Shown piece after piece: positions 1-5,259 of a stretch of DNA of 6,573 bases. This stretch comes from Campylobacteraceae bacterium (GTDB lineage: Bacteria; Campylobacterota; Campylobacteria; Campylobacterales; Sulfurovaceae), in NCBI GenBank assembly GCA_027083895.1, contig JALWMN010000062.1:1-6573 (forward strand). Direction: 5' to 3'. The position numbers were made by a program, and so were the translations under genes. The notes under the pieces are model-generated. The model did not search any database and was not told the origin of the DNA. It worked only from the letters and a program-made list of their open reading frames with translations. Every line of letters starts with the position of its first letter. Position 1 is the stretch's first letter.

Positions 1-910
1 TTGAACTAATATTACTCTCTTGCAGCTTACTTTGCTCTTGAGAGGTGTCAATATTAGTTCCAGTAACAATTATTGCATCACTTGTTTGATCCTCTTGACT
101 CTCACTTTGCATAGAGTTATTTAGCTCTAACGCTTGTATACTCGCATCTGTTTCATTACTTACATTCTCTAAACTATTAATGCTCTCTTCACGAACGAAA
201 TTTTCACTAGAGTTGTTACTTGCTCCACTTGCAACACCACGATTAGTATCTACAACCGTACTATTGCTGCTGCTACTATCGATTGAGACAAGATCAAACT
301 TTTTATGCTCTTGTGGTGCCACTATTGTCTCGCTCTTTGTTTGCTCTTTTGCTTTATCCTTTTTCTCTTCACTCTGCTGCATCGAAGCAGTGCTATTACT
401 ATCTACTACTTGAGTACCATTTGTCTCATTCCCATCATGAGATGTGGCTTTAGAGAGAGATTCCATCCCCAAAAGAGATTTAACATTTGTTAAAGTCTCA
501 GCAAACATCCCTTTTTTACTACTGTTACTCTCACTACTTGTGCCACTACTTCTATTATGATCTTGCAGATAGTACCATGTTGCATAGGCAACAACAGCTA
601 AACTCAAAAGGGTAACAAAACCAGAGATTAGCTTACTCTCACTCTTTAACTCAGCTACCCCAACAATATCGATTGGATTATGACTCTCCTTACCCTTATG
701 CTCTTTATAGTAAGCCCTCGCCTCTTGCTCTACTTCACTCAGATCAATACTATACTTCTTTTCAATAATCCGTATAAACCCTATTACTTGGGGCTCTCTA
801 AGAGCCTCCCACTCTCTATCTTTTAACTTCTCTAAACTACCAATAGAGATCTTTGTCTTTTCGCTAACAGTTTGAAGTGAATACTCTTTTACTAACTCAT
901 TTAATGGCAT
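1..910 (-). CDS. RodZ-like helix-turn-helix single-span membrane protein (partial, C-terminus outside window)
   Basis: The reading frame is open from an ATG at 910 to the left edge: 303 codons with no stop. An in-frame TGA at 914-916 leaves this ATG as the only sensible start, and AGGATGAG lies 2-9 bases before it. Residues about 5-70 resemble the RodZ-type HTH_25 domain (TVSEKTKIS, then LKDREWEALREPQVIGFIR). A membrane span follows at about 94-115 (LISGFVTLLSLAVVAYATWY). Residues 116-303 are low-complexity, rich in Ser, Asn, Gln, Glu and Thr, with a run of four Ser near 212, and are expected to be periplasmic. RodZ proteins link the MreB cytoskeleton to cell-wall synthesis. The RodZ periplasmic domain is not visible here, so that role is inferred only from architecture. 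The ATG lies inside the end of the upstream methyltransferase gene (14 bp overlap), implying translational coupling. I recall a membrane protein in the same position in C. jejuni. Family moderately sure; function unsure. Confidence 0.82.
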   Translation of the reverse strand, partial: MPLNELVKEYSLQTVSEKTKISIGSLEKLKDREWEALREPQVIGFIRIIEKKYSIDLSEVEQEARAYYKEHKGKESHNPIDIVGVAELKSESKLISGFVTLLSLAVVAYATWYYLQDHNRSSGTSSESNSSKKGMFAETLTNVKSLLGMESLSKATSHDGNETNGTQVVDSNSTASMQQSEEKKDKAKEQTKSETIVAPQEHKKFDLVSIDSSSSNSTVVDTNRGVASGASNNSSENFVREESINSLENVSNETDASIQALELNNSMQSESQEDQTSDAIIVTGTNIDTSQEQSKLQESNISS

Positions 911-1583
911 AACTCATCCTATATATAAATATTGCTGCTGCTGCACTAACATTGAGAGAGTCAAACTCTCTTTGCATCTCTATTTTATATATTTTATCTA
1001 ACTTCTCTTTTGCCCTCTTTGAGAGCCCTCTTCCTTCGCTCCCTAAAACAAGTGCCCGTTTCCTTGCAAATGTAGCCTCTTGGAGCGGCTCTCCCTCTAA
1101 GTCGGCACCGCTAAGCTCAAAATCAGCTTGCTTTAACTCATTTAAAAGATCATAAATATTTCTATAAACCAAAATTGGCATATCGAGTGCCGCTCCCGAA
1201 CTTGTACGCACAATTGCAGGCATATTTAGCTGCGAAACACCTGTAGCAATAACAGCATCTGCCCCCAACGCATAAGCACTTCGCACAATGGCTCCTATAT
1301 TGCCAACATCTGTTAAGCCATCTAGCACCACTAAAAAATCACCCTTTTTAATTGCTTCGAGTGATGGTTCACTCATCTCTTGCATCTTAATTAAGATACC
1401 TTGATGGTTGCCATTGTGGCTTAATTTTTGGGCCCACTTATTCTCTATACTCTTTATCTTTGGACCAAACTCTTTTAAGAGAGCTTTTGGCAATATAGAG
1501 AACTTCGTAAGATATACTGTTTCAACTTTATTACCATGCTTTTGCAGTGCATAGAGGCATGTCTGTTTTCCATAAATTATCAT
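897..1583 (-). CDS. rlmB: SpoU/TrmH-family RNA 2'-O-ribose methyltransferase (RlmB-like)
   Basis: The 228-residue protein is a SPOUT-class enzyme that transfers a methyl group from S-adenosylmethionine to a ribose 2'-OH in RNA. Residues 1-70 form a short substrate-binding domain that opens with MIIYGKQTCLYAL, the usual start of RlmB/TrmH proteins. The three SpoU motifs are all present. Motif 1 is LDGLTDVGNIGAIVRSA at 88-103, with Asn95 and the catalytic-type Arg101. Motif 2 is LVLGSEGRGLS at 178-188. Motif 3 is the SLNVSAAAAIF stretch at 209-219. The last two motifs build the knotted SAM pocket. The length suits a compact RlmB. RlmB methylates G2251 of 23S rRNA, but TrmH-type tRNA enzymes share these motifs, so the exact substrate is inferred. 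Its neighbours rsmI and rpmE support an rRNA role. The gap from the rsmI stop is 42 bp; the Shine-Dalgarno AAAAGG is 11 bases from the ATG and follows directly on an A8 tract. The 3' end overlaps the RodZ-like gene. Confidence 0.9.
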   Translation of the reverse strand: MIIYGKQTCLYALQKHGNKVETVYLTKFSILPKALLKEFGPKIKSIENKWAQKLSHNGNHQGILIKMQEMSEPSLEAIKKGDFLVVLDGLTDVGNIGAIVRSAYALGADAVIATGVSQLNMPAIVRTSSGAALDMPILVYRNIYDLLNELKQADFELSGADLEGEPLQEATFARKRALVLGSEGRGLSKRAKEKLDKIYKIEMQREFDSLNVSAAAAIFIYRMSYAIK

Positions 1584-1625
1584 AAAAGATTTTACCTTTT
1601 TTTTGCTAAATATTTTAAGAGCCTA

Positions 1626-2438
1626 CTACTTTTTCTGCAGCGATTCGTAGCACTCTTTAACACTCTTACCACTTAACTTTGCCATCAGTTTTGCTTTTAC
1701 TTTCGGAGGCATATCGATCTGCAGCAGATCATAATAATTTAAAGCAGTCTCCTTTTGATATCTGCCAGCAACTACAACTGCCCACTCTCCTTTAATACTC
1801 TCTTGCTGCAACTGCTCTAAAAGTGCTGCTGCTTCCATTCTATAATACTTTTGGTACCTTTTTGTTAACTCTTTAGCAGCAAAAATCTCTCTACTTGCAT
1901 CTATTGCCACTATCTCTTCTAGAAGCTTTATTACCCTATGGGGTGCCTCATAGAGTATCGTATCTATTCCACTTGCCATTACTTTTGCTAACTCCCTACT
2001 TCGCTCGCTTCCTCGACTTGGCAAAAAGCCATAAAAGTAGAACTTCCCACTCTCAAAGCCACTTGCAGCATAGACTAGTGGTGCCGCACTTGCACCAGGA
2101 AGAACATCATACTCTACCCCATTTTTTTGGCAATACTCTACCAAAAGTTGCCCCGGATCAGAGATTGCAGGCATTCCAGCATCACTCATATAGAGAACAC
2201 TTTCACTCTCTAGTCGCTTCCCCAAACTGCTTAACCGCTCTTTTCCATTGTGTTCATGAAAGGAGATAATATCTTTATATGTTGTCTCTAAAGCATATCT
2301 CTCCCTTAAAAGCCTCAATAACTGCTTTGCAACACGTGTATCTTCACAAAGAATTAAATCACACTGCTTCAAAACTTCAAGTGTTCGAAAAGTTATATCT
2401 AGTAAGTTTCCTATAGGGGTAGGTATAAGAGTAAGCAT
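1626..2438 (-). CDS. rsmI: 16S rRNA (cytidine1402-2'-O)-methyltransferase RsmI
   Basis: The 270-residue protein matches RsmI along its full length. RsmI methylates the 2'-OH of C1402 in the decoding centre of 16S rRNA using S-adenosylmethionine. It has the tetrapyrrole-methylase fold, not the SPOUT fold of its downstream neighbour. Visible family motifs in order are LIPTPIGNLLDIT (4-16), CEDTR (31-35), SDAGMPAISDPG (85-96, the SAM-binding glycine-rich loop), LPGASA (113-118), FYGFLPSRG (135-143), YEAPHR (163-168), AAKELTK (187-193) and KGEWAVVVAG (216-225). The ATG at 2438 is chosen because MLTLIPTPIGNL is the normal N-terminus. There is no good Shine-Dalgarno before it; the upstream RNA is a 7-bp repeat array and a small hairpin, so initiation may be inefficient or coupled to rpmE. 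It is the second gene of the rpmE operon. Confidence 0.95.
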   Translation of the reverse strand: MLTLIPTPIGNLLDITFRTLEVLKQCDLILCEDTRVAKQLLRLLRERYALETTYKDIISFHEHNGKERLSSLGKRLESESVLYMSDAGMPAISDPGQLLVEYCQKNGVEYDVLPGASAAPLVYAASGFESGKFYFYGFLPSRGSERSRELAKVMASGIDTILYEAPHRVIKLLEEIVAIDASREIFAAKELTKRYQKYYRMEAAALLEQLQQESIKGEWAVVVAGRYQKETALNYYDLLQIDMPPKVKAKLMAKLSGKSVKECYESLQKK

Positions 2439-2440
2439 AT

Positions 2441-2457
2441 AAAAAAGCTCTCAGCTT
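2441..2457 (-). terminator. Weak terminator-like hairpin in the rpmE-rsmI gap
   Basis: Read on the minus strand, AAGCT-GAG-AGCTT forms a 5-bp stem with a 3-base loop, and a further TTTT follows directly before the rsmI ATG. The arms are at 2445-2449 and 2453-2457. The stem is short, so it would at most cause partial termination or pausing. That would fit an operon in which abundant L31 mRNA is followed by less-needed methyltransferase mRNA. The role is inferred. Confidence 0.3.
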
Positions 2458-2480
2458 CAAGCTTCAAGCTCTAAGCTTAA
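2446..2480. repeat. Five-unit 7-bp tandem repeat (AGCTTCA-like)
   Basis: Five consecutive heptamers start with AGCT: AGCTCTC, AGCTTCA, AGCTTCA, AGCTCTA and AGCTTAA. The array fills most of the 63-bp gap between the rpmE stop and the rsmI start. Because AAGCTT is its own reverse complement, the units can pair with each other in several registers. Its origin is unknown; it could be local slippage or a copy of a dispersed intergenic repeat. Confidence 0.75.
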
Positions 2481-2503
2481 AAAGGACTAAGCCCTTTTTG
2501 CTT
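2473..2503 (-). terminator. Stem-loop at the rpmE stop codon
   Basis: AAAAAGG at 2479-2485 pairs with CCTTTTT at 2493-2499 around a 7-base loop. The stem extends with AAGC (2473-2476) against GCTT (2500-2503), leaving a 2-base bulge, for 11 bp in all. The foot of the stem includes two bases of the rpmE stop codon. There is no separate T-run after it on the minus strand; the Ts lie inside the stem. It is therefore more likely an mRNA 3'-end stabiliser or a partial terminator than a strong one. Confidence 0.4.
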
Positions 2504-2702
2504 AAGAGAGTTTATATTTTTTCTTAAATTTATCTACACGACCTGCTGTATCTACAATCTTCTCAGAACCTGTAAAGAATGGGTGGCACTCATTACAGAT
2601 ATCGATTGTCATCTCAGGCTTGTTTGACTTCACCTCAAAACTATTCCCGCAAGCACAAGTTACTTTACACTCTACATATTCTGGATGGATACCTTTTTTC
2701 AT
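2502..2702 (-). CDS. rpmE: 50S ribosomal protein L31, zinc-binding (C+) type
   Basis: The 66-residue protein is bacterial L31, which bridges the large subunit to the small-subunit head. It begins MKKGIHPEY, as L31 proteins do. Four cysteines in the zinc-ribbon arrangement are seen: Cys16-Ala-Cys18 and Cys36-x-x-Cys39, with an extra Cys12. The family motifs [10 protein letters not shown] (36-45) and [10 protein letters not shown] (54-63) are intact. Having all four ligands makes this the C+ form, which can act as a zinc store; a zinc-free paralogue, if any, would be elsewhere. The start at 2702 is supported by GAGGAAG five bases upstream (2708-2714). It heads the minus-strand operon and has its own promoter and a structured leader. 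Confidence 0.97.
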   Translation of the reverse strand: MKKGIHPEYVECKVTCACGNSFEVKSNKPEMTIDICNECHPFFTGSEKIVDTAGRVDKFKKKYKLS

Positions 2703-2727
2703 ACTAGCTTCCTCAATGTTATAGTAA

Positions 2728-2758
2728 TTTACTGCAACGCCCGATGCGAGACAGCAAA
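2728..2758 (-). promoter_or_regulatory. Symmetric stem-loop in the rpmE 5' leader
   Basis: On the minus strand TTTGCTG (2758-2752) pairs with CAGTAAA (2734-2728), 7 bp with one G-T wobble. A symmetric 3x3 internal loop follows, then a CGC/GCG inner stem (2748-2746 with 2740-2738) and a 5-base loop. The element lies between the predicted transcription start and the rpmE Shine-Dalgarno. L31 leaders in some bacteria bind their own protein, so an autoregulatory site is possible, but only the fold is seen here. Confidence 0.4.
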
Positions 2759-2774
2759 CAAAAATTTGAGTGCA

Positions 2775-2780
2775 ATTATA
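2775..2780 (-). promoter_or_regulatory. Predicted -10 element for the rpmE operon
   Basis: A perfect TATAAT is read on the minus strand, with very AT-rich DNA and A/T runs upstream (2781-2823) and no recognisable -35. That is the style of Campylobacterota sigma-70 promoters. The predicted transcription start is near 2768, giving a leader of about 65 bases before rpmE. Confidence 0.6.
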
Positions 2781-2823
2781 AAGCTTTTAAATTAATTTTT
2801 GGTTAATTTTAATCTTAATTCGT

Positions 2824-2829
2824 TATGAT
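2824..2829 (+). promoter_or_regulatory. Predicted -10 element for the leu leader and leuA
   Basis: TATGAT lies 33 bases upstream of the leader ATG, which would place the transcription start near 2836. It faces away from the rpmE promoter, and the two share about 43 bp of AT-rich DNA. No clear -35 is visible; the T-rich tracts at 2796-2810 may serve instead. Confidence 0.5.
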
Positions 2830-2861
2830 TGTATTTAATTCTAAAGTTACAAGGAGAAGCA

Positions 2862-2930
2862 ATGTATTTTTCAATTACAACAATCCAGCAATTCTATACA
2901 AAAGCTTCTTCTATCCTCCTGCTCTCTTAA
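2862..2930 (+). CDS. leuL: Leucine leader peptide (22 aa) of the leuA attenuator
   Basis: A 22-codon ORF starts with ATG at 2862 after a strong Shine-Dalgarno AAGGAG at 2851-2856 (spacing 5). It ends Ile-Leu-Leu-Leu-Ser and TAA at 2928-2930. The three consecutive leucine codons are CTC CTG CTC at 2916-2924. In leuA almost all leucines are TTA, CTT or CTA; I found one CTC and no CTG. Rare codons for the regulated amino acid, placed just before the stop of a short ORF upstream of the biosynthetic gene, are the hallmark of attenuator leader peptides such as leuL. A ribosome short of charged leucyl-tRNA would stall there. The peptide itself is expected to have no function. The gap to leuA is 65 bp and holds no GC-rich terminator, so the readout step differs from the classical enterobacterial one. 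The Shine-Dalgarno and the codon run are seen directly; the regulatory role is inferred. Confidence 0.8.
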   Translation: MYFSITTIQQFYTKASSILLLS

Positions 2931-2980
2931 CTCCCATAACACTCACTTAATATTATCAATTGCACACTTACTAAAAAATA
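2865..2980 (+). promoter_or_regulatory. G-poor, C-rich leader RNA: candidate Rho-utilisation region
   Basis: By count these 116 bases hold 31 C and only 4 G. The half after the leucine codons (2922-2980) has a single G and many pyrimidine-C pairs. Unstructured C-over-G RNA is what Rho factor loads on. The stretch sits where an attenuator terminator would be expected, between the leader peptide and leuA. Rho-dependent attenuation is inferred from composition only. Confidence 0.4.
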
Positions 2981-2995
2981 ATTAAAGGTAAAAAA

Positions 2996-4558
2996 ATGAA
3001 AAGAGAAAAGATTATAATTTTTGATACGACTTTACGAGATGGCGAACAGAGCCCCGGTGCTTCAATGAACACCAAAGAGAAGATCCAAATAGCAACACAG
3101 TTAGAACGCCTTGGAGTAGATGTTATAGAAGCTGGTTTTGCAGCAGCAAGTCCTGGAGATTTTGATGCAATTCATAAGATTGCTCAAGTTGTTAAAAACT
3201 CTACTGTATGCTCATTAGCAAGAGCATTAGAACGCGATATAACAGAAGCAGCAAAAGCAATTGAACCTGCCCCAAAAAAGAGAATCCACACCTTTATTGC
3301 AACAAGCCCTATCCATATGGAGTATAAACTAAAGATGACTCCAGAGCAAGTTATTAAAAAGGCAGTGGAGGCAGTCAAGTTAGCAAAGAGCTTTGTAGAT
3401 GATGTTGAATTTAGCTGCGAAGATGCAGGCCGAAGCGATATAGCTTTCTTAAAAGAGATTAGCGATGCCGTTATCGAAGTGGGTGCCAAAACAATCAATT
3501 TACCCGATACCGTAGGGATTAGAATGCCAAGTGAAATTGCAGATATGATTAGCCAAATGAAGGCTCATATTGGCGAGAGAGCCATTATCTCCGTACACAA
3601 CCACAACGACTTAGGTTTAGCAGTAGCAAACTCTTTAGAGGCAATCAAAAATGGTGCAAGACAGGTTGAGTGTACTATCAATGGTTTAGGTGAGAGAGCT
3701 GGAAATGCCGCATTAGAAGAGATAGTAATGGCTCTAAAAGTTAGAAAAGATATGTTTAGCGATGTGGAGACAAATATCAATACAAAAGAGATCTACCCAA
3801 CAAGCCGTATGATTGCTACAATTACAGGCATAGAGCCGCAACCAAACAAAGCCATTGTTGGAAAAAATGCTTTTGCTCACGAGAGTGGCATCCACCAAGA
3901 TGGCATCTTAAAGCATAAGCAAACCTACGAAATCTTCTCTCCAGAAGAGATTGGATTAAATAAAGATGATACCTTAGTTTTAGGAAAACACTCTGGCCGT
4001 GCAGCCTTTAAAGATAAGTTAGAGAAGCTTGGCTTTAACTTAACTAAAGAGCAGTTAGATGAGACTTTTCTTCGCTTTAAAGAGTTAGCAGATAAGAAAA
4101 AAGATATCTACGATGATGACTTACGTGCATTAGTAACAAGCAATATGACCTCTATAGAGAAGAGCTTTGAAATTGTTGCTTTGCAGCTTATGGATTCAAC
4201 AGGTGGAGTTCCAAGTGCTGCTGTAACAATTAAAAAACCTGATGGTACAGAAGTTACAGATGCTGGTATTGGAGATGGTACTATAGATGCAATCTTTAAA
4301 ACAATCGATAGAATCACAGGACATAGCGGTAGACTCATGGATTACAAGGTAAAATCTGTATCTAAAGGAAAAGATGCCCTTGCTAATGTTACAGTTCAAG
4401 TAAACTTTAACCAAGATGAACCAGCAGTCATTGGACACGGCTTAAGTATCGATACGATGCTTGCAAGTGCAAGGGCATATATTGGAGCACTAAATAGTTA
4501 TATATCGATGCGTGGTATGTTAAAAAAACGAAAAAACTCCTCTTCAAATACCATATAA
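2996..4558 (+). CDS. leuA: 2-isopropylmalate synthase
   Basis: The 520-residue enzyme condenses acetyl-CoA with 2-ketoisovalerate to give 2-isopropylmalate, the first committed step of leucine synthesis in the cytoplasm. The catalytic TIM barrel (about 1-275) opens with [16 protein letters not shown]; Arg14 and Asp15 are the expected catalytic and metal residues. The other metal ligands are His201 and His203 (SVHNHNDLG) and Asn237 ([11 protein letters not shown]). The linker carries HESGIHQDG (295-303) and LGKHSGR (329-335). The C-terminal LeuA dimer domain (about 385-505), which in the family binds leucine for feedback inhibition, ends with [11 protein letters not shown] (480-490). The length is typical. 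The last residues form a Lys/Ser-rich tail. The ATG at 2996 follows AAAGG with 7 bases between. No leuB, leuC or leuD follows within the window. Expression is probably set by the upstream leucine leader peptide. Confidence 0.97.
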   Translation: MKREKIIIFDTTLRDGEQSPGASMNTKEKIQIATQLERLGVDVIEAGFAAASPGDFDAIHKIAQVVKNSTVCSLARALERDITEAAKAIEPAPKKRIHTFIATSPIHMEYKLKMTPEQVIKKAVEAVKLAKSFVDDVEFSCEDAGRSDIAFLKEISDAVIEVGAKTINLPDTVGIRMPSEIADMISQMKAHIGERAIISVHNHNDLGLAVANSLEAIKNGARQVECTINGLGERAGNAALEEIVMALKVRKDMFSDVETNINTKEIYPTSRMIATITGIEPQPNKAIVGKNAFAHESGIHQDGILKHKQTYEIFSPEEIGLNKDDTLVLGKHSGRAAFKDKLEKLGFNLTKEQLDETFLRFKELADKKKDIYDDDLRALVTSNMTSIEKSFEIVALQLMDSTGGVPSAAVTIKKPDGTEVTDAGIGDGTIDAIFKTIDRITGHSGRLMDYKVKSVSKGKDALANVTVQVNFNQDEPAVIGHGLSIDTMLASARAYIGALNSYISMRGMLKKRKNSSSNTI

Positions 4559-4589
4559 CTGCATAATCTTTAAGCTCTATGCAGTTATA
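4554..4589 (+). terminator. 12-bp perfect inverted repeat at the leuA stop codon
   Basis: Bases 4554-4565 are exactly complementary to 4578-4589, around a 12-base loop. The core is AACTGCATA/TATGCAGTT. The 5' arm contains the leuA TAA (4556-4558). No T-run follows, so it is a poor intrinsic terminator; it may protect the leuA 3' end. The 3' arm runs into a TATAAT box, so it could also be an operator. Confidence 0.5.
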
Positions 4590-4591
4590 AT
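4586..4591 (+). promoter_or_regulatory. Possible -10 element for the yfgM-like/lipoprotein genes
   Basis: A perfect TATAAT lies 26 bases before the next ATG, giving a predicted start near 4598 and a leader of about 20 bases. It overlaps the 3' arm of the inverted repeat after leuA. It would let the downstream genes be expressed independently of leucine control. Such hexamers are frequent in AT-rich DNA, so support is moderate. Confidence 0.4.
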
Positions 4592-4617
4592 ACTTACAAA
4601 TATTAAGAAGGAAAAGT

Positions 4618-5184
4618 ATGGATTTAAAAAGTGGCTTACAAGAGGTAAAGCAGGAGTTAAGTAGTGACGAAAAGCTCCTTGAACAAGCCTTTCAACTAGA
4701 GAAGTTTTTTAAAAAATATAAAAAGTTAATCATTGCAACTCTTATTCTATTAACAGTTGCAATTATTGGATATAAAACAAATGAGTATCTTAAAAATAGA
4801 GAGCTAGAACGAGCAAACAGTGCTCTCTTGATACTCCAAAAAGATCCAAACAACAAAGAGGCTCTTGCAACACTTAAAGAGAGTAATAAAAAGCTCTATG
4901 CACTCTATAGCTACTCTACATCCTTAAATAATAAAGCTAAATCGTTACAAAATGTCCCAAAAGAGACAAATTTTCTTAAAGATGTGATAAACTATCATAA
5001 GAGTGTTTTAGAGAAGAATCCACAAGAGTCAATCTATTACAAGAATTTAGTCATGATTGAGAAGGCATACCTCTTAATCCAAAAAGGGAAAAAAAAGGAG
5101 GCAAGAGATATCCTTGGACGGGTTCCTAAAAACTCTCAACTTGCACCAGTTGCAAGGCTCTTAAAACACTATACCATCCAGTAG
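4618..5184 (+). CDS. YfgM-like membrane-anchored TPR protein
   Basis: The 188-residue protein has a cytoplasmic N-terminus of about 36 residues (acidic, then Lys-rich FFKKYKK). One membrane span follows at about 37-52 (LIIATLILLTVAIIGY), then a helical periplasmic domain. The order charged helix, aromatic/lysine patch, span and NEYLKNRELERANSAL matches the YfgM/TPR_21 family. In E. coli YfgM associates with the SecYEG translocon and periplasmic chaperones. The segment at about 139-180 (a paired helix with ALLIQKGKKKEARDIL-like character) looks like a degenerate TPR. The next gene encodes a BamB-like beta-propeller lipoprotein, the same order as yfgM-bamB in gammaproteobacteria, which supports the assignment. 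The Shine-Dalgarno AAGGA is at 4608-4612. An A8 tract at 5089-5096 falls within Lys codons. Function is inferred from architecture and context. Confidence 0.8.
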   Translation: MDLKSGLQEVKQELSSDEKLLEQAFQLEKFFKKYKKLIIATLILLTVAIIGYKTNEYLKNRELERANSALLILQKDPNNKEALATLKESNKKLYALYSYSTSLNNKAKSLQNVPKETNFLKDVINYHKSVLEKNPQESIYYKNLVMIEKAYLLIQKGKKKEARDILGRVPKNSQLAPVARLLKHYTIQ

Positions 5185-5259
5185 CCAAGAGGGAGAGATC
5201 TTAAATAATCCTTCTTTGCTTAAGAGATCCTCTAAGGATGAAGATAAGGATTTTAAACA

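Noticed and set aside
180..493. Two overlapping plus-strand ORFs of 77 and 62 codons rich in Leu, Ser and Cys
   Set aside because: They lie antisense to the RodZ-like gene, whose frame is open throughout with a clear start, domain and membrane span. The hydrophobic look comes from complementing Ser/Glu/Lys codons.
1597..1604. T8 tract (A8 on the minus strand) before the rlmB start as a phase-variation tract
   Set aside because: Eight A/T bases are common in AT-rich intergenic DNA; it is next to the Shine-Dalgarno, but there is no evidence of length variation.
1895..2269. Plus-strand 124-codon ORF
   Set aside because: Antisense to the well-conserved rsmI motifs; no Shine-Dalgarno and no recognisable protein features.
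2789..2809. AAATTAA/TTAATTT inverted repeat between the divergent promoters as an operator
   Set aside because: Made only of A and T in a region where such matches are expected by chance; no known operator consensus recognised.
3184..4438. Several minus-strand ORFs of 71-104 codons opposite leuA
   Set aside because: Shadows of leuA, which is complete and has all its family motifs.
5185..5259. Imperfect stem TCTTAA/TTAAGA between the yfgM-like and lipoprotein genes as a terminator
   Set aside because: Only 6 bp plus a bulged 4 bp, AT-rich, and no T-run follows.
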